From an uncultured Candidatus Melainabacteria bacterium (GTDB lineage Bacteria > Cyanobacteriota > Vampirovibrionia > Gastranaerophilales > Gastranaerophilaceae): a stretch of DNA of 64,000 bases. How positions within the stretch are numbered: position 1 is the stretch's first letter; each line of letters begins with the position of its first letter. Made by a program: the position numbers and the translations under genes. The notes beneath the pieces are model-generated. The model did no database searches. It was not told where the DNA came from and worked only from the letters and a program-made list of their open reading frames with translations. This document shows, in pieces, positions 1 through 8,509 of this stretch. The DNA lies in contig CAKUZB010000001.1 in assembly GCA_934717745.1 (NCBI GenBank), positions 186,001-250,000 on the forward strand, read 5' to 3'.

Positions 1-723
1 TCTGATTTCAGGTATTTCATGTGCTTGTCTTGTTGTGAAATCATATACCCAAAGATTTGTTTTCCAGATGCCGTCTTCTGCACTACCTATTTTTTCTTTT
101 GCTATAATTTTTGTCAAATCAGGTGAAAAGTCAACCGGAGTAAAAGTTTTGAAAACACCCCATTCGATAAGTGTTCTATCTGTTGAAAAAATTGGTTTTG
201 GCTCTCTTGCTGCGTAATTCGCTTTTATAACCTTTTCAACATCGGGCATTCCATCTCGAAGTGGAATTATATAAACATCACCATCTGTTGCGTGTTTTTT
301 TGCGTAATATGTAACAACAGGAACAGCCATGAAAGTTGCATTAGGTGCGATTAATCCTGTTAAAACTTCTTGTCTGTCGTGTCTTGCTTTTCTGTCAATT
401 TTTAATTCAACACTTCCTGCCGGTACGTTGTAGCGGACAAGTTTGTATTTTGGTTGAGGAACGTATTTCATTTTGCTATCCTCAACTTTTTTTATATAAT
501 CGTCGTCGCCTTGAGATTTATCTTTTGCCGCTGATTTTTTTTCGTATTCTTCAACCGTCATATAGCCTGATTCAGGCATTAATTTCTTCTTATATCTATC
601 CTCTGCTTCTTGTTGCTTAACTTTGCTTCTATAGTCCCATTCATCAGAAAGAGGAGTTGCATAACAAAGATTTACCACAATGAATTGTAGTAATAATAAG
701 TAAATTGTTGGTTTACGTAACAT
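1..723 (-). CDS. Secreted TolB/WD40-like propeller protein (3' end outside window)
   Basis: The reading frame opens with ATG at 723 and stays open for 241 codons to base 1, so the C-terminus lies outside the window. It begins with a Sec-type signal peptide (MLRKPTIYLLLLQFIVVNLC, then YA), so it is probably periplasmic or surface exposed. A lysine/glutamate-rich stretch follows, then a region with beta-propeller character: 'DGDVYIIPLRDGMPD', 'FSPDLTKIIAKE' and 'TNLWVYDFTTRQAHEIPEI' look like TolB/WD40-like blades, where a residue value is printed, tested and reported per blade. It starts immediately after the stop of the NarL-type regulator (TAA then ATG, no gap), so it is probably cotranscribed with the kinase/regulator pair. 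Exact function unknown. Confidence 0.7.
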   Translation of the reverse strand, partial: MLRKPTIYLLLLQFIVVNLCYATPLSDEWDYRSKVKQQEAEDRYKKKLMPESGYMTVEEYEKKSAAKDKSQGDDDYIKKVEDSKMKYVPQPKYKLVRYNVPAGSVELKIDRKARHDRQEVLTGLIAPNATFMAVPVVTYYAKKHATDGDVYIIPLRDGMPDVEKVIKANYAAREPKPIFSTDRTLIEWGVFKTFTPVDFSPDLTKIIAKEKIGSAEDGIWKTNLWVYDFTTRQAHEIPEIR

Positions 724-1401
724 TTAAACAAGTCCTTCAACAAGTGCTTTTCTAGTCGCTTGTGAACGTGATGCAACACAAAGTTTTTGTAAAATATTGT
801 GTACGTGTGCTTTTGCTGTTGATTTTGTGATGACACGTCTTTCTGCAATTTCAGGGTTTGAAAGCCCTTCAACAAGTAGTGAGAGAATGTCCATTTCGGT
901 TGTTGTTAAGCCGTAAATGTTTTTTCCGTCTTGATAATTAATTTCACCGTTAGAAGATGTATTTTGGCTTTGCCTGTTATGTTGAATGTTTGAAAGAACA
1001 ATTCTTGCGATTTGCGGGTCTAACCAACCAGTACCCTCTGAAACTGATTTGATTGCTCGTTCAGTTTGTTCTGCGTTTGCACCTTTCATTATATAGCCGT
1101 TTGCACCTGCTTCAAATGCTGCTAGCACATCATCTTCGCTATCACGAGAAGTAAACATTAAAATTTTTATTTCAGGATTTGTTTCTTTAATTCTTTTTGT
1201 TGCTTCAATACCGTCAATTTCAGGCAAGCCTATGTCCATTAAAACTACGTCAGGTAAAAGTTTTTGGGCTTTTGTTACGCCCTCAAGTCCATTTTCTGCT
1301 TCACCTATTAGGTCAATATCTCCAATTTTTTCTAAAACTAGCGAAAGTCCCATTCTTACCATTAAGTGATCTTCAACTATAAGTACTTTTACGTTAGACA
1401 T
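724..1401 (-). CDS. NarL/LuxR-family response regulator
   Basis: 225 aa with a receiver domain at about 4-120 and a LuxR-type helix-turn-helix at about 165-225. The receiver keeps acidic E10/D11, the phosphoacceptor D56 in 'LMDIGLP', T84 and K106 ('IMKGA'). The output domain reads 'GLTTTEMDILSLLVEGLSNPEIAERR...STAKAHVHNILQKL', the standard GerE-type DNA-binding fold. It is a phosphorylation-controlled transcription factor. Its start overlaps the stop of the upstream hybrid kinase by one base (TAATG at 1401), so the kinase is the likely partner. The next gene downstream, a secreted propeller protein, follows without a gap. Target genes cannot be read from the sequence. Confidence 0.93.
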   Translation of the reverse strand: MSNVKVLIVEDHLMVRMGLSLVLEKIGDIDLIGEAENGLEGVTKAQKLLPDVVLMDIGLPEIDGIEATKRIKETNPEIKILMFTSRDSEDDVLAAFEAGANGYIMKGANAEQTERAIKSVSEGTGWLDPQIARIVLSNIQHNRQSQNTSSNGEINYQDGKNIYGLTTTEMDILSLLVEGLSNPEIAERRVITKSTAKAHVHNILQKLCVASRSQATRKALVEGLV

Positions 1402-2999
1402 TATACTGTAAGCCTTTCTTTTTCCGGAGTTCTAACAACGTCTGTTAATATAAATGTGAATTCGCTACCTTTGTTAATTTTGCTTTCAAGCCAAATTTTT
1501 CCACCATGTGCTTCAACGATTTGTCTTGATAGGTATAAGCCTAAACCTGTTCCTGTAGAACGTTTTCTGCTTGTTCCTTGTGAAAATCTTTTGAATAAGT
1601 GTGGAATATCTTCTTTTGGTATTCCGTTTCCTGTATCTGAAACAGAGAATAAGAAATCGCCTGATTGTTCTTTTACCAAAATTTCAATTTTGCCGTTTGG
1701 ATTTGTGTAATTTACCGCATTTCCACACAAGTTTGCAATGACTCTGCCAAGTTCTTGCCTATCTGCATTTATCAATAAATCGTCATTTGCTTGAAAATCA
1801 ACTCTAAAATCAATGTTTTTCTTGTCAGCAAGAGGTTTAAGTTCGTTGTAACGTTGCATAATAAGTTCTTTTACATTGAAATTAGTTCTTACAAGTTCAA
1901 CTTTTCCTGCATCAAATTTGTAAACTGTAAGCAAACTGTTTACAAGTCCAAGCAATCCTTCGTTGTTTGTTTTCATTGTTGATAGTAACATATGTTGACG
2001 TTCGTTTAAGTCGCCGACAGTTCCGTCTAAGAAAAAGTCCAGAGTTTGAATTGCCGCAGTTAAAGGAGTTCTCATATCGTGTGTAAGAGTTGCGATAAAG
2101 TCATCTCTAAGTCGGTCTGTTTCTTTTTGAACGCTAACATCACGAATTACACCAACAAATTTTTGTTGAGGAGAATCATCGTCTTCGGTTGCAATCAACG
2201 CAAAACTTACTTCTACCGGAATTTGTTTTTCGCTTAAGGTGTTGATAATACTGCAATCTCTTAAGACTGCTTCGCCATTTTCAACGCATTCTTCAAGGAT
2301 TTCTTTAAGGTTTCCGCCAATTAGAATGCTTGATAAATTTGTTGAAAGCAAATGAGATTCACCCAAACCTGAGAAGTTTTCTGTTGCAGGGTTTACCTGT
2401 TCAATATTACCGTCTTTGTCTGTAATAATGATGCCGTCAGCACAGTAAGTAATTATCCCTTTCAGTTTTGAGTGGGCTTGAATTAAATCCGCAGTCTTTT
2501 CAGCAACAAGTTCCTCAAGATTGTGCGAATACTTTTCAAGTTCTTTTTTAGCGGCTTCAAGTTCGTCGATTTTTTCGTGTAACTTGTCTAGCAAATTACT
2601 TCTTTCAATACCATTTTGAATTGTGATAATTAAATCGTCATTGTCCCATGGTTTTTCAATGTATTTGTACAATCCGATTTCATTGATTGCACGAATAGCA
2701 TTTTCTTTGTCTGCATAGCCTGTAAGTAAGATTTTACTTACATCGGGGTAAAGTTTTTTCGCTACAGATAAAAATTCCAAGCCATTCATTTCCGGCATAA
2801 TAAAATCCGAAATGATAATGTCAGGCTTGTTTTTCTCCAAAAATTCAATCGCCTCCACTGGGTTGTTGAACGCCACGCAATTAGTGAACCCTTCTAATTT
2901 TAAAAGAGTTTTAAATGCTGACGTTACCATTTGTTCGTCATCTACGACAACTATCAATCCACTTTTCATAGCAATATGATACAGCATTTTTTGTTCCAT
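1401..2999 (-). CDS. Soluble hybrid histidine kinase (receiver-PAS-HisKA-HATPase)
   Basis: 532 aa with no membrane segment. Order: receiver domain (about 12-130; D20/D21, phosphoacceptor D65 in 'IISDF', K116 in 'YIEKPW'), a coiled coil (about 130-180), a PAS domain (about 180-290), HisKA with H307 in 'LTHDMRTPLT', and an HATPase domain with N box 'NLCGNAVNYT', G1 'DTGNGIP', F box and G2 'GTGLGLYL'. A receiver in front of a PAS-kinase is typical of cytosolic phosphorelay kinases in cyanobacteria and deltaproteobacteria. It sits one base (TAATG) from the NarL-type regulator, its probable target. The start is uncertain: ATG at 2969 (residue 11) also fits, because the receiver fold starts only after it. 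Neither start has a strong ribosome binding site. Confidence 0.9.
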   Translation of the reverse strand: MEQKMLYHIAMKSGLIVVVDDEQMVTSAFKTLLKLEGFTNCVAFNNPVEAIEFLEKNKPDIIISDFIMPEMNGLEFLSVAKKLYPDVSKILLTGYADKENAIRAINEIGLYKYIEKPWDNDDLIITIQNGIERSNLLDKLHEKIDELEAAKKELEKYSHNLEELVAEKTADLIQAHSKLKGIITYCADGIIITDKDGNIEQVNPATENFSGLGESHLLSTNLSSILIGGNLKEILEECVENGEAVLRDCSIINTLSEKQIPVEVSFALIATEDDDSPQQKFVGVIRDVSVQKETDRLRDDFIATLTHDMRTPLTAAIQTLDFFLDGTVGDLNERQHMLLSTMKTNNEGLLGLVNSLLTVYKFDAGKVELVRTNFNVKELIMQRYNELKPLADKKNIDFRVDFQANDDLLINADRQELGRVIANLCGNAVNYTNPNGKIEILVKEQSGDFLFSVSDTGNGIPKEDIPHLFKRFSQGTSRKRSTGTGLGLYLSRQIVEAHGGKIWLESKINKGSEFTFILTDVVRTPEKERLTV

Positions 3000-3088
3000 G
3001 ACAATTTCTTAACAAAGATTAAAATATTTGCCATGATTTGAATTTTATGAACCGCTAAAAGCATGTTCGGGGCTAACTTTGAGCATGT

Positions 3089-3718
3089 TTACAAATTGTT
3101 TATTCTTGTTAACGGCCAAATTATTGTAATTGCTCTGCCGATAATTCTTTCTTTTGGTAAAAATCCCCAATAACGGCTATCTTGAGAGTTTCCTCTGTTG
3201 TCGCCCATCATAAAATATTCGCCTTCAGGCACAATCATTGGTCCACAGTGCATTTCGTAAGTGCAGTCGTTATAGTCGTATTTGCTTTTTATATAAGGTT
3301 CGTTAAGCGGTTTATCGTTGATATAAACGGTAAATGCACCGTCTTCTTTCGCTTTTTTGATTTCTATTTTGTCCCCGGGCATTCCGACAATACGTTTGAT
3401 AAATGCTATATCTGAACAGAAAAATCCTGTTAAACGTTTGAATACTTTGAGCGGAGTTGCTTCAAGTTTAACCATTGGCGGGTAAAATACGATAATGTCG
3501 CCTCGTTGAGGTTCTCTATAAAATCTTGAAACCCTTTCTACTACAATTCTATCGCCCTCAATAAGAGTTGGATTCATTGATGCTGACGGAATCCAGCGGA
3601 TTTCTCCTATAAAGAATTTGATGATAATAACCATTACTGTTACAAAAATGGCGGTTTCAACGGTTTCTTTAAGAGCCGGTTTTATTTTTTTTTCGTAAAA
3701 TTCTCTATTTATTTGCAT
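3089..3718 (-). CDS. lepB: Signal peptidase I
   Basis: 209 aa. This membrane-bound serine protease removes Sec/Tat signal peptides on the outer face of the cytoplasmic membrane. One membrane anchor lies at about 18-38. The Ser/Lys dyad is clear: S47 in 'IPSASMNPTL' and K109 in 'FIKRIVGMPGD'. Box E 'MGDNRGNSQDSRYWG' is near the C-terminus. The length fits the Gram-positive/cyanobacterial class rather than the two-anchor E. coli enzyme. The start lies 14 bases inside the end of the polyprenyl synthase gene, so the two are translationally coupled. An insertion between boxes C and D ('LTGFFCSDIAF') is slightly longer than usual but not disruptive. Confidence 0.96.
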   Translation of the reverse strand: MQINREFYEKKIKPALKETVETAIFVTVMVIIIKFFIGEIRWIPSASMNPTLIEGDRIVVERVSRFYREPQRGDIIVFYPPMVKLEATPLKVFKRLTGFFCSDIAFIKRIVGMPGDKIEIKKAKEDGAFTVYINDKPLNEPYIKSKYDYNDCTYEMHCGPMIVPEGEYFMMGDNRGNSQDSRYWGFLPKERIIGRAITIIWPLTRINNL

Positions 3719-4586
3719 AATTTAGTATATCTATTAATTTGAAAATTGCTTCTTTGTATTCATTGTCAGGTGCTTTATTCAAGCATTTTTTTACTCGACT
3801 AAAATAATTATCTAACAATTCAACAGTTTTTTCAATGCCGTATTCGATATTGTCAGTACCTTTTGCGAAAATTACAGGTGCTGTGTAAATTCCGTTTTCA
3901 ATATCGTTTTTACTTGGTTTGTCGGCATTTGTTTCTGTTAAATTCATTAAATCATCTCTGATTTGGAATGCGATGCCAAATCTTTTTGCAAAGTCCTTTG
4001 CTGAATTAATGTCCAAACCTGCAACTTCGGCAGAACTTGTCAATGACGCCATAAATAATTCTGCTGTTTTATATTTGCATTTTTCAATGTATTCATCAAA
4101 ATCTGTAATTTTAAATCTGTTAAAATATTGATTAATTTCGCCTAAACACATTCTTTTTATTGCGATATTAAAGAAATTTAGACAATTGAAGGATTTTATG
4201 GAAAGTAATTTTTGAATTGCAATTGAAAGCAAAAAATCTCCTGTAACAACTGCCAAACTGTTATCAAATTTTTCATTCAAGGTTGATTGATTTCTTCTTT
4301 TAGAAGATTTGTCGATGACATCGTCGTGAATTAGTGTTGCGTTATGAATTAATTCTACCGCAGATTGAATATCAATGTGCAGAGGGGTTATTTCAACTCC
4401 ATACATTTTCAAATAAAGTATCGCAAGCACCGGTCTAATGCGTTTTGACGGTGCTTTTATTATCTTCAAAAGATTTTCTTGTAAATCATCAGAACCGCAA
4501 TAAAAATCGGTTAAATTGTTTTCTATTTTATACAAATCTTCTTTTATAAGAGTTGTTATTTCTTCATATTTTTCTTTAAAAGTCAT
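3705..4586 (-). CDS. Polyprenyl diphosphate synthase (trans-isoprenyl, probably long chain)
   Basis: About 293 aa, all-alpha prenyl elongase of the IspA/IspB/HepT family, making linear isoprenyl diphosphates from IPP and an allylic primer. The first aspartate motif is intact ('LIHDDVIDKS'); the residue five before it is Ala, which in this family favours long products over farnesyl. The second motif is 'IRDDLMN', with Asn where the third Asp is usual, and the downstream 'KPSKNDIENG' matches the GKPxxxDLxEG element. I chose ATG at 4586: it overlaps the upstream stop by one base (TAATG) and has GGGAAA about 10 bases before it, whereas the ATG at 4601 has no ribosome binding site. It overlaps lepB downstream. 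Other isoprenoid genes in the window are dxr and ispF. Confidence 0.88.
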   Translation of the reverse strand: MTFKEKYEEITTLIKEDLYKIENNLTDFYCGSDDLQENLLKIIKAPSKRIRPVLAILYLKMYGVEITPLHIDIQSAVELIHNATLIHDDVIDKSSKRRNQSTLNEKFDNSLAVVTGDFLLSIAIQKLLSIKSFNCLNFFNIAIKRMCLGEINQYFNRFKITDFDEYIEKCKYKTAELFMASLTSSAEVAGLDINSAKDFAKRFGIAFQIRDDLMNLTETNADKPSKNDIENGIYTAPVIFAKGTDNIEYGIEKTVELLDNYFSRVKKCLNKAPDNEYKEAIFKLIDILNYANK

Positions 4587-5236
4587 TACATGTTTTCCCA
4601 TAAGTGTAGTAAATCAACGATTGTTATGTAAGGATTAATCTCTTTCATACATGTAATATAATTTTCATTAACTTTTTCTTTAAATAATGTTTCTAATAAT
4701 GTTTTATCGTAATCAAATAAAATTGAGCCGTGTTGAAGAATATAACCGTCTTTTCTGAATTGTGCAGAACCAATTAATTTTTTGCCCTTGTAACATAAAT
4801 CCGCACCTGTTGCAATCATCATACAATAGTTTGCATCTGTGTTTGTGTGGTGTTTTCTTGAAATTTCTAATTCAATATCAATTTTTTTGAACAAATCAAT
4901 GAATATTTGTGATATTTCACGGTATGAACCCATTACACTATCCCCATCTTTTAATGATGATGTCGGGCAAATATAACTATAAGTTAATTCTTTGTCGTGA
5001 AATAATGCTCTACCGCCTGTGATACGTTTAACTAAGTCGATACCGTGTTTTTTTAATAATAGTTTGTCTACAAAGTCTGTTTTTTGATTTCTGCCTAAAG
5101 AAATACATTTTGGACTCCAACCGTAAAGCCTGAAAATAGGCTCTTTTGACTGACAACGAATTGCTTCTTCCAGCAAATCTTTGTCTATCTGCATATTTTT
5201 GTTTCCGGTATTAACTTCAAACGGTATAAATTTCAT
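4586..5236 (-). CDS. LipM/LplA-like octanoyltransferase or lipoate-protein ligase
   Basis: About 216 aa of the BPL/LplA/LipB fold, which attaches octanoyl or lipoyl groups to a lysine of lipoyl domains such as those of 2-oxoacid dehydrogenases or GcvH. Visible motifs: 'KRITGGRALFHDKELTYS' (the RRxxGG...H lipoyl-binding loop), and 'NYCMMIATGADLCYKGKKL' followed by 'IGSAQFRKDGYILQHGSILF', which resembles LipM, whose catalytic Cys lies just before the GKKIxGSAQ element. LipM versus LplA cannot be settled by eye. I prefer ATG at 5236 because the family begins with a short 'MxFI' strand there. ATG at 5254 is the alternative, but it overlaps a TATAAT box (about 5243-5248) that sits six bases before 5236, so the transcript may be leaderless. 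Confidence 0.85.
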   Translation of the reverse strand: MKFIPFEVNTGNKNMQIDKDLLEEAIRCQSKEPIFRLYGWSPKCISLGRNQKTDFVDKLLLKKHGIDLVKRITGGRALFHDKELTYSYICPTSSLKDGDSVMGSYREISQIFIDLFKKIDIELEISRKHHTNTDANYCMMIATGADLCYKGKKLIGSAQFRKDGYILQHGSILFDYDKTLLETLFKEKVNENYITCMKEINPYITIVDLLHLWENM

Positions 5237-5307
5237 ATTTTTATTATAACTCATAAATCTAAAATAACTTTAAAAAGATAATTAAAATCATTTAATGATA
5301 TGAAAGG

Positions 5308-5344
5308 ACAAAGCCGACACAGATTTTATCTGTGTCGGCTTTGT
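5308..5344 (-). terminator. Intrinsic terminator after the Spy-like gene
   Basis: A perfect 16-bp inverted repeat (5308-5323 with 5329-5344, loop TTTTA) with the GC-rich core GCCGACACAGA lies 14 bases past the stop of the Spy-like gene. On the minus strand the arm ends in TTTGT, a short but plausible release tract. It separates the sigma-factor module from the acyltransferase transcript. Confidence 0.85.
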
Positions 5345-5357
5345 TATAATAGTTTAA

Positions 5358-5894
5358 TTAAAACGCACGTTTTTCAGGGTGTGGAGGCATTCTTCTCGGT
5401 AGACCTTCACCGTTTTTGAATTTTTCTTTGTGTTCTGCTTTAATTTTTTCTAATTCTGCTTTTTGTTCTTTTGTTAGCATTGATTCGAAGGATTTTCTGT
5501 TTTCTTCCATAATTTTGTGCCTTTTTTCCTTTAATACTTTAATTTCTTTGTTTAATTTGATTAATTCAGGGTCAGTTTGTTCGTATTTTCTGAATATTTC
5601 ACGTTTTGCGTGTTCTTTTTCGTGAATTTGTTTCATGATTGGGTCGAGTTTTGCTCTGTCTTTTTCACGATTTTTCTTAACTTGTTCTTTTTGTTTATCT
5701 GTAAGTTTTAATCGTTGTTCAAAAATTTCTGCCTTTCCTCTGTGAAAATCTCTAGGTGGCATTTTTTGACATTTTTCGCATTTTAGAGGTTGTTTTTGCT
5801 GTTGCGTTGTTTTAGTTGTTTTTATTTCTCCTGCGAATACTGTTGTTGCAGTCAGGGAAATTATTGTTGCGAGAATTAATGTTTGTTTAATCAT
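5358..5894 (-). CDS. Spy/CpxP-like periplasmic protein (LTxxQ family)
   Basis: 178 aa. A signal peptide (MIKQTLILATIISLTATTVF, then AG) is followed by a Lys/Glu-rich helical protein with the paired LTxxQ motifs of the Spy/CpxP family: 'LTDKQKEQ' and 'LTKEQKAE'. These proteins act as periplasmic chaperones or stress/metal sensors that repress envelope signalling. A 'CEKCQKMPP' pair of cysteines near the mature N-terminus could bind metal; that is inference. The gene follows an ECF sigma and a zinc anti-sigma gene in the same direction, 15 bases from the sigma stop. This suggests an envelope-stress module in which the sigma factor controls its own sensor. An intrinsic terminator follows. Confidence 0.85.
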   Translation of the reverse strand: MIKQTLILATIISLTATTVFAGEIKTTKTTQQQKQPLKCEKCQKMPPRDFHRGKAEIFEQRLKLTDKQKEQVKKNREKDRAKLDPIMKQIHEKEHAKREIFRKYEQTDPELIKLNKEIKVLKEKRHKIMEENRKSFESMLTKEQKAELEKIKAEHKEKFKNGEGLPRRMPPHPEKRAF

Positions 5895-5909
5895 AGTTGA
5901 GTCCTTTCT

Positions 5910-6407
5910 TTAAAGTAAATCTTTTAATTGTTCTGCCAGTTGTTGTTTAGCATTGAACAATCTGGATTTGACTGTTCCTGTCGGGCAATTTAGAATTTTT
6001 GCAATGTATTCGTAGTTAAGTCCTTCAATTTCGTACATCATAATTACTTCTTTTAGTTTTGGCTTAAGAGAATTTATTGCTTTGATTATTTTTTTTTGCC
6101 TTTCCTTTCTGAGAAGTGCCGATTCCGGAGTGTCAGCGTTATCTCTTATTGTATTAACAATATTTTCGTCTGGTTCTGACTTTTTTTGATTTTTTTTTGA
6201 TGATGATTTTAGATAATCTTTTGAAAAATTCTTAGCAATTGTACCTATCCAGCCCGAAAATTTTCCTTGCTCCTGATAGTTTTCAGTTTTTTGCCAAACT
6301 TTAACGTAGACTTCTTGTTCGAGGTCTTCGTTGTCTTCGTTTGTTATTAACCTAATAATGCGTTTTACATTATTTTGATTCTTTTTGATAATATTTTTTA
6401 AGTCCAT
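5910..6407 (-). CDS. ECF (sigma-70 family) RNA polymerase sigma factor
   Basis: 165 aa with region 2 at about 12-75 ('DLEQEVYVKVWQKTENYQ', 'GWIGTIAKNFSKDYLK') and region 4 at about 108-160 ('LKEVIMMYEIEGLNYEYIAK', then 'GTVKSRLFNAKQQL'). No region 3, so it is an extracytoplasmic-function sigma that redirects RNA polymerase to stress promoters. Its start overlaps the stop of the upstream anti-sigma gene by one base (TAATG at 6407), and the Spy-like gene follows after 15 bases. A basic, Ser/Lys-rich linker ('SSSKKNQKKSEPDEN') separates the regions. The gene order, anti-sigma before sigma, is the reverse of the commonest arrangement. Confidence 0.93.
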   Translation of the reverse strand: MDLKNIIKKNQNNVKRIIRLITNEDNEDLEQEVYVKVWQKTENYQEQGKFSGWIGTIAKNFSKDYLKSSSKKNQKKSEPDENIVNTIRDNADTPESALLRKERQKKIIKAINSLKPKLKEVIMMYEIEGLNYEYIAKILNCPTGTVKSRLFNAKQQLAEQLKDLL

Positions 6408-6760
6408 TAATTTAAGTCTATCAATCCATAACTGTCAATAGGCATACCATATTCGTTAGTAGTGCTTGTTGATGTGCTGTAACTTGCTGTTGTATTGAAA
6501 CGTACGTCAATTTTGGTAAAGTATCCGATTACAATACCGGCAAACATTCCTAAACAAAGAATGCAGGCTACTTTTAACCTTGTAAAACTTTCTCTTTTCT
6601 TGTTTATGTAGTAAGGTTTAACCTCTTGAATTAATTCTGAAACTTTGTCCATTTTTTCTTGTTCGGCTTTGCAATCCGGACATTCTTTCAAGTGTTCTTC
6701 AATCTCTTCGTTACTTTTAAACAAGTATAAACTTTTAAATTTTGTACATTTTTCTGTCAT
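6407..6760 (-). CDS. Zinc-finger (ZAS-type) anti-sigma factor, membrane anchored
   Basis: 117 aa. The N-terminal cytoplasmic part has the anti-sigma zinc motif Hx3Cx2C ('HLKECPDCKAE', about residues 23-33), with C5 as the possible fourth ligand. One membrane segment at about 65-85 ('ACILCLGMFAGIVIGYF') is followed by a short Ser/Thr-rich outer tail of about 30 residues. Such proteins hold an ECF sigma inactive at the membrane until a signal releases it. The coding sequence overlaps the sigma gene by one base, which fits stoichiometric expression. AAAGGA lies about 9 bases before the start. The outer domain is very small, so sensing probably depends on another protein such as the Spy-like product. 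Confidence 0.85.
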   Translation of the reverse strand: MTEKCTKFKSLYLFKSNEEIEEHLKECPDCKAEQEKMDKVSELIQEVKPYYINKKRESFTRLKVACILCLGMFAGIVIGYFTKIDVRFNTTASYSTSTSTTNEYGMPIDSYGLIDLN

Positions 6761-6920
6761 AATTTTTTTATCCTTTACATTAGTATAACGATTGAGATTT
6801 AAAAATGTTCATTTTGTTACTAAAAATATTAATAAATGTTAAGTGATTTTCCCCTCAAAGTAAGTAATAACTGTCTTTTATGATACTATTATTATAGTAG
6901 TAGAAAAAAGGAATTAGTGT

Positions 6921-8423
6921 ATGGAAAAAAGAGATGCGTGGAATTCACGTTTTACGTTCATTTTAGCCGCAGTTGCATCTGCTGTTGGATTAGGTAATAT
7001 GTGGAGATTTCCTGGAATTGTTTATCAAAACGGTGGTGGTGCATTTTTAATTCCATACTTTATTGCGATTGTAACTGCCGGAATTCCTTTGTTGGCGATG
7101 GAAATTTCTATTGGTAAAAAATTTCAAGCGGGTGCTCCGATTGCTTTAAAACAAATAAATCCAAAATTTGAATGGATTGGCTGGCTTGGAGTTGGTACTG
7201 CTTCTTGTATTGCGTCATACTATTCAGCAGTTTTTGCTTGGGTAATTTATTATGTATTTTTATCGTTCAAATCTCCTTGGATTTCAAAACCTGCTGCTGA
7301 TATTTTTATGAATGACGTTTTACAAGTTACAACAGGAATGTTTGATATTGGCGGAGTTAACTGGATTATTCTTTTGGCAATGGTTTCTGGTTGGTTTATA
7401 ATTTGGTTTTGTATCAGAAACGGGGTTGAATCAGTTTCTGATGTTTTGAATTACGTAGTAACTTTGCCTTTAATCTTGTTGACAGTTTTGATTGTTCGTT
7501 CAATTAGTTTGCCGGGGGCTATGGAAGGTATTTATTACTATTTAGTTCCGGATTGGTCAAAACTTCTTGAACCAAGTGTTTGGGCAGCGGCTTATGGACA
7601 AGTATTTTTCTCGTTAAGTATTTTATTTTCGATAATGGTTGCGTATGGTAGTTATTTGCCAAAAGATGCACCAACGACTTCAGACAGTATAATTATTGCG
7701 ATTGCTGATGCGGTTGTAAGTTTCTTTGCCGGATTTGCTTGTTTTGGTGCTTTAGGCTATTTGTCATATTTGACAAACACTCCGATTGCTGAAATGCAAC
7801 ATTCCGGAATGATGCTTGCGTTTGTTACATATCCAACTGCAATTGCCGCAATGCCTGGTGGAAAATTAATGATAATTTTCTTTTCGGTATTATTCTTTGT
7901 TATATTGCTTACACTTGCTTTAGGTTCGGTATTTTCTATTGTTGTTGCGGTTGTAACTTCGTTTAAAGATAAATTGGGTACATCTAAAAAGAAAACAACT
8001 TTGTTCTTTTGCGTTGTAGGTTGCTTGATTGCAACTATTTATACGACAAAAGCGGGCTTGTACTGGGTTGACGTTGTTGACCACTTTATGAATGATTTTA
8101 ATTTGATTGCAATTGGTTTGATTGAAACAGTTGCGTTAGGGTGGATTTACGGTGCAGACAAAGTTTTGAATATTATTAATGAAAATTGTTCGTTCAAATA
8201 CGGAAAATTTTGGATTTTTTGTATAAAATATCTTTGTCCGTCAGTGTTTGCAACAATTACAGTAACATATTTGATTGACAATATTAAACATCCTTATGCG
8301 GGGTATCCTATTTCTAATTTGCTTGTTGCCGGCTGGGGCTTTATTGCTGTAACTTTTGTCTTTAGTATTATTATGACATTTTTCAAAGATTACAAAGACT
8401 TAAAAGACAAAAATAATCAATAA
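6921..8423 (+). CDS. Sodium:amino-acid/neurotransmitter symporter (NSS/SNF family)
   Basis: 500 aa, about 11-12 hydrophobic segments. The N-terminus carries the family signature 'SAVGLGNMWRFPGIVYQNGG' in TM1, which contributes the Na+ and substrate sites, and TM6 has 'FFSLSILFSIMVAYGSYLPK', both as in LeuT/MhsT/TnaT. The protein is a secondary importer driven by sodium, most often for amino acids; the substrate cannot be told from sequence. It stands alone, with AAAGGA about 8 bases before the start, and is divergent from the anti-sigma operon. The 160-base spacer between them must hold both promoters. Length and topology are normal for the family. Confidence 0.93.
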   Translation: MEKRDAWNSRFTFILAAVASAVGLGNMWRFPGIVYQNGGGAFLIPYFIAIVTAGIPLLAMEISIGKKFQAGAPIALKQINPKFEWIGWLGVGTASCIASYYSAVFAWVIYYVFLSFKSPWISKPAADIFMNDVLQVTTGMFDIGGVNWIILLAMVSGWFIIWFCIRNGVESVSDVLNYVVTLPLILLTVLIVRSISLPGAMEGIYYYLVPDWSKLLEPSVWAAAYGQVFFSLSILFSIMVAYGSYLPKDAPTTSDSIIIAIADAVVSFFAGFACFGALGYLSYLTNTPIAEMQHSGMMLAFVTYPTAIAAMPGGKLMIIFFSVLFFVILLTLALGSVFSIVVAVVTSFKDKLGTSKKKTTLFFCVVGCLIATIYTTKAGLYWVDVVDHFMNDFNLIAIGLIETVALGWIYGADKVLNIINENCSFKYGKFWIFCIKYLCPSVFATITVTYLIDNIKHPYAGYPISNLLVAGWGFIAVTFVFSIIMTFFKDYKDLKDKNNQ

Positions 8424-8509
8424 AAATTCTCAAAAAATAGGTCAATTGTTGTATAAAATACATGTTTAAAATATTTTAAATTGGGAATATAGTTCATGGA
8501 GGATAAACT

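Noticed and set aside
3060..3089. Direct repeat AGCATGTT after lepB as possible insertion target duplication
   Set aside because: Only eight bases, no inverted repeats or element between the copies (14 bases apart).
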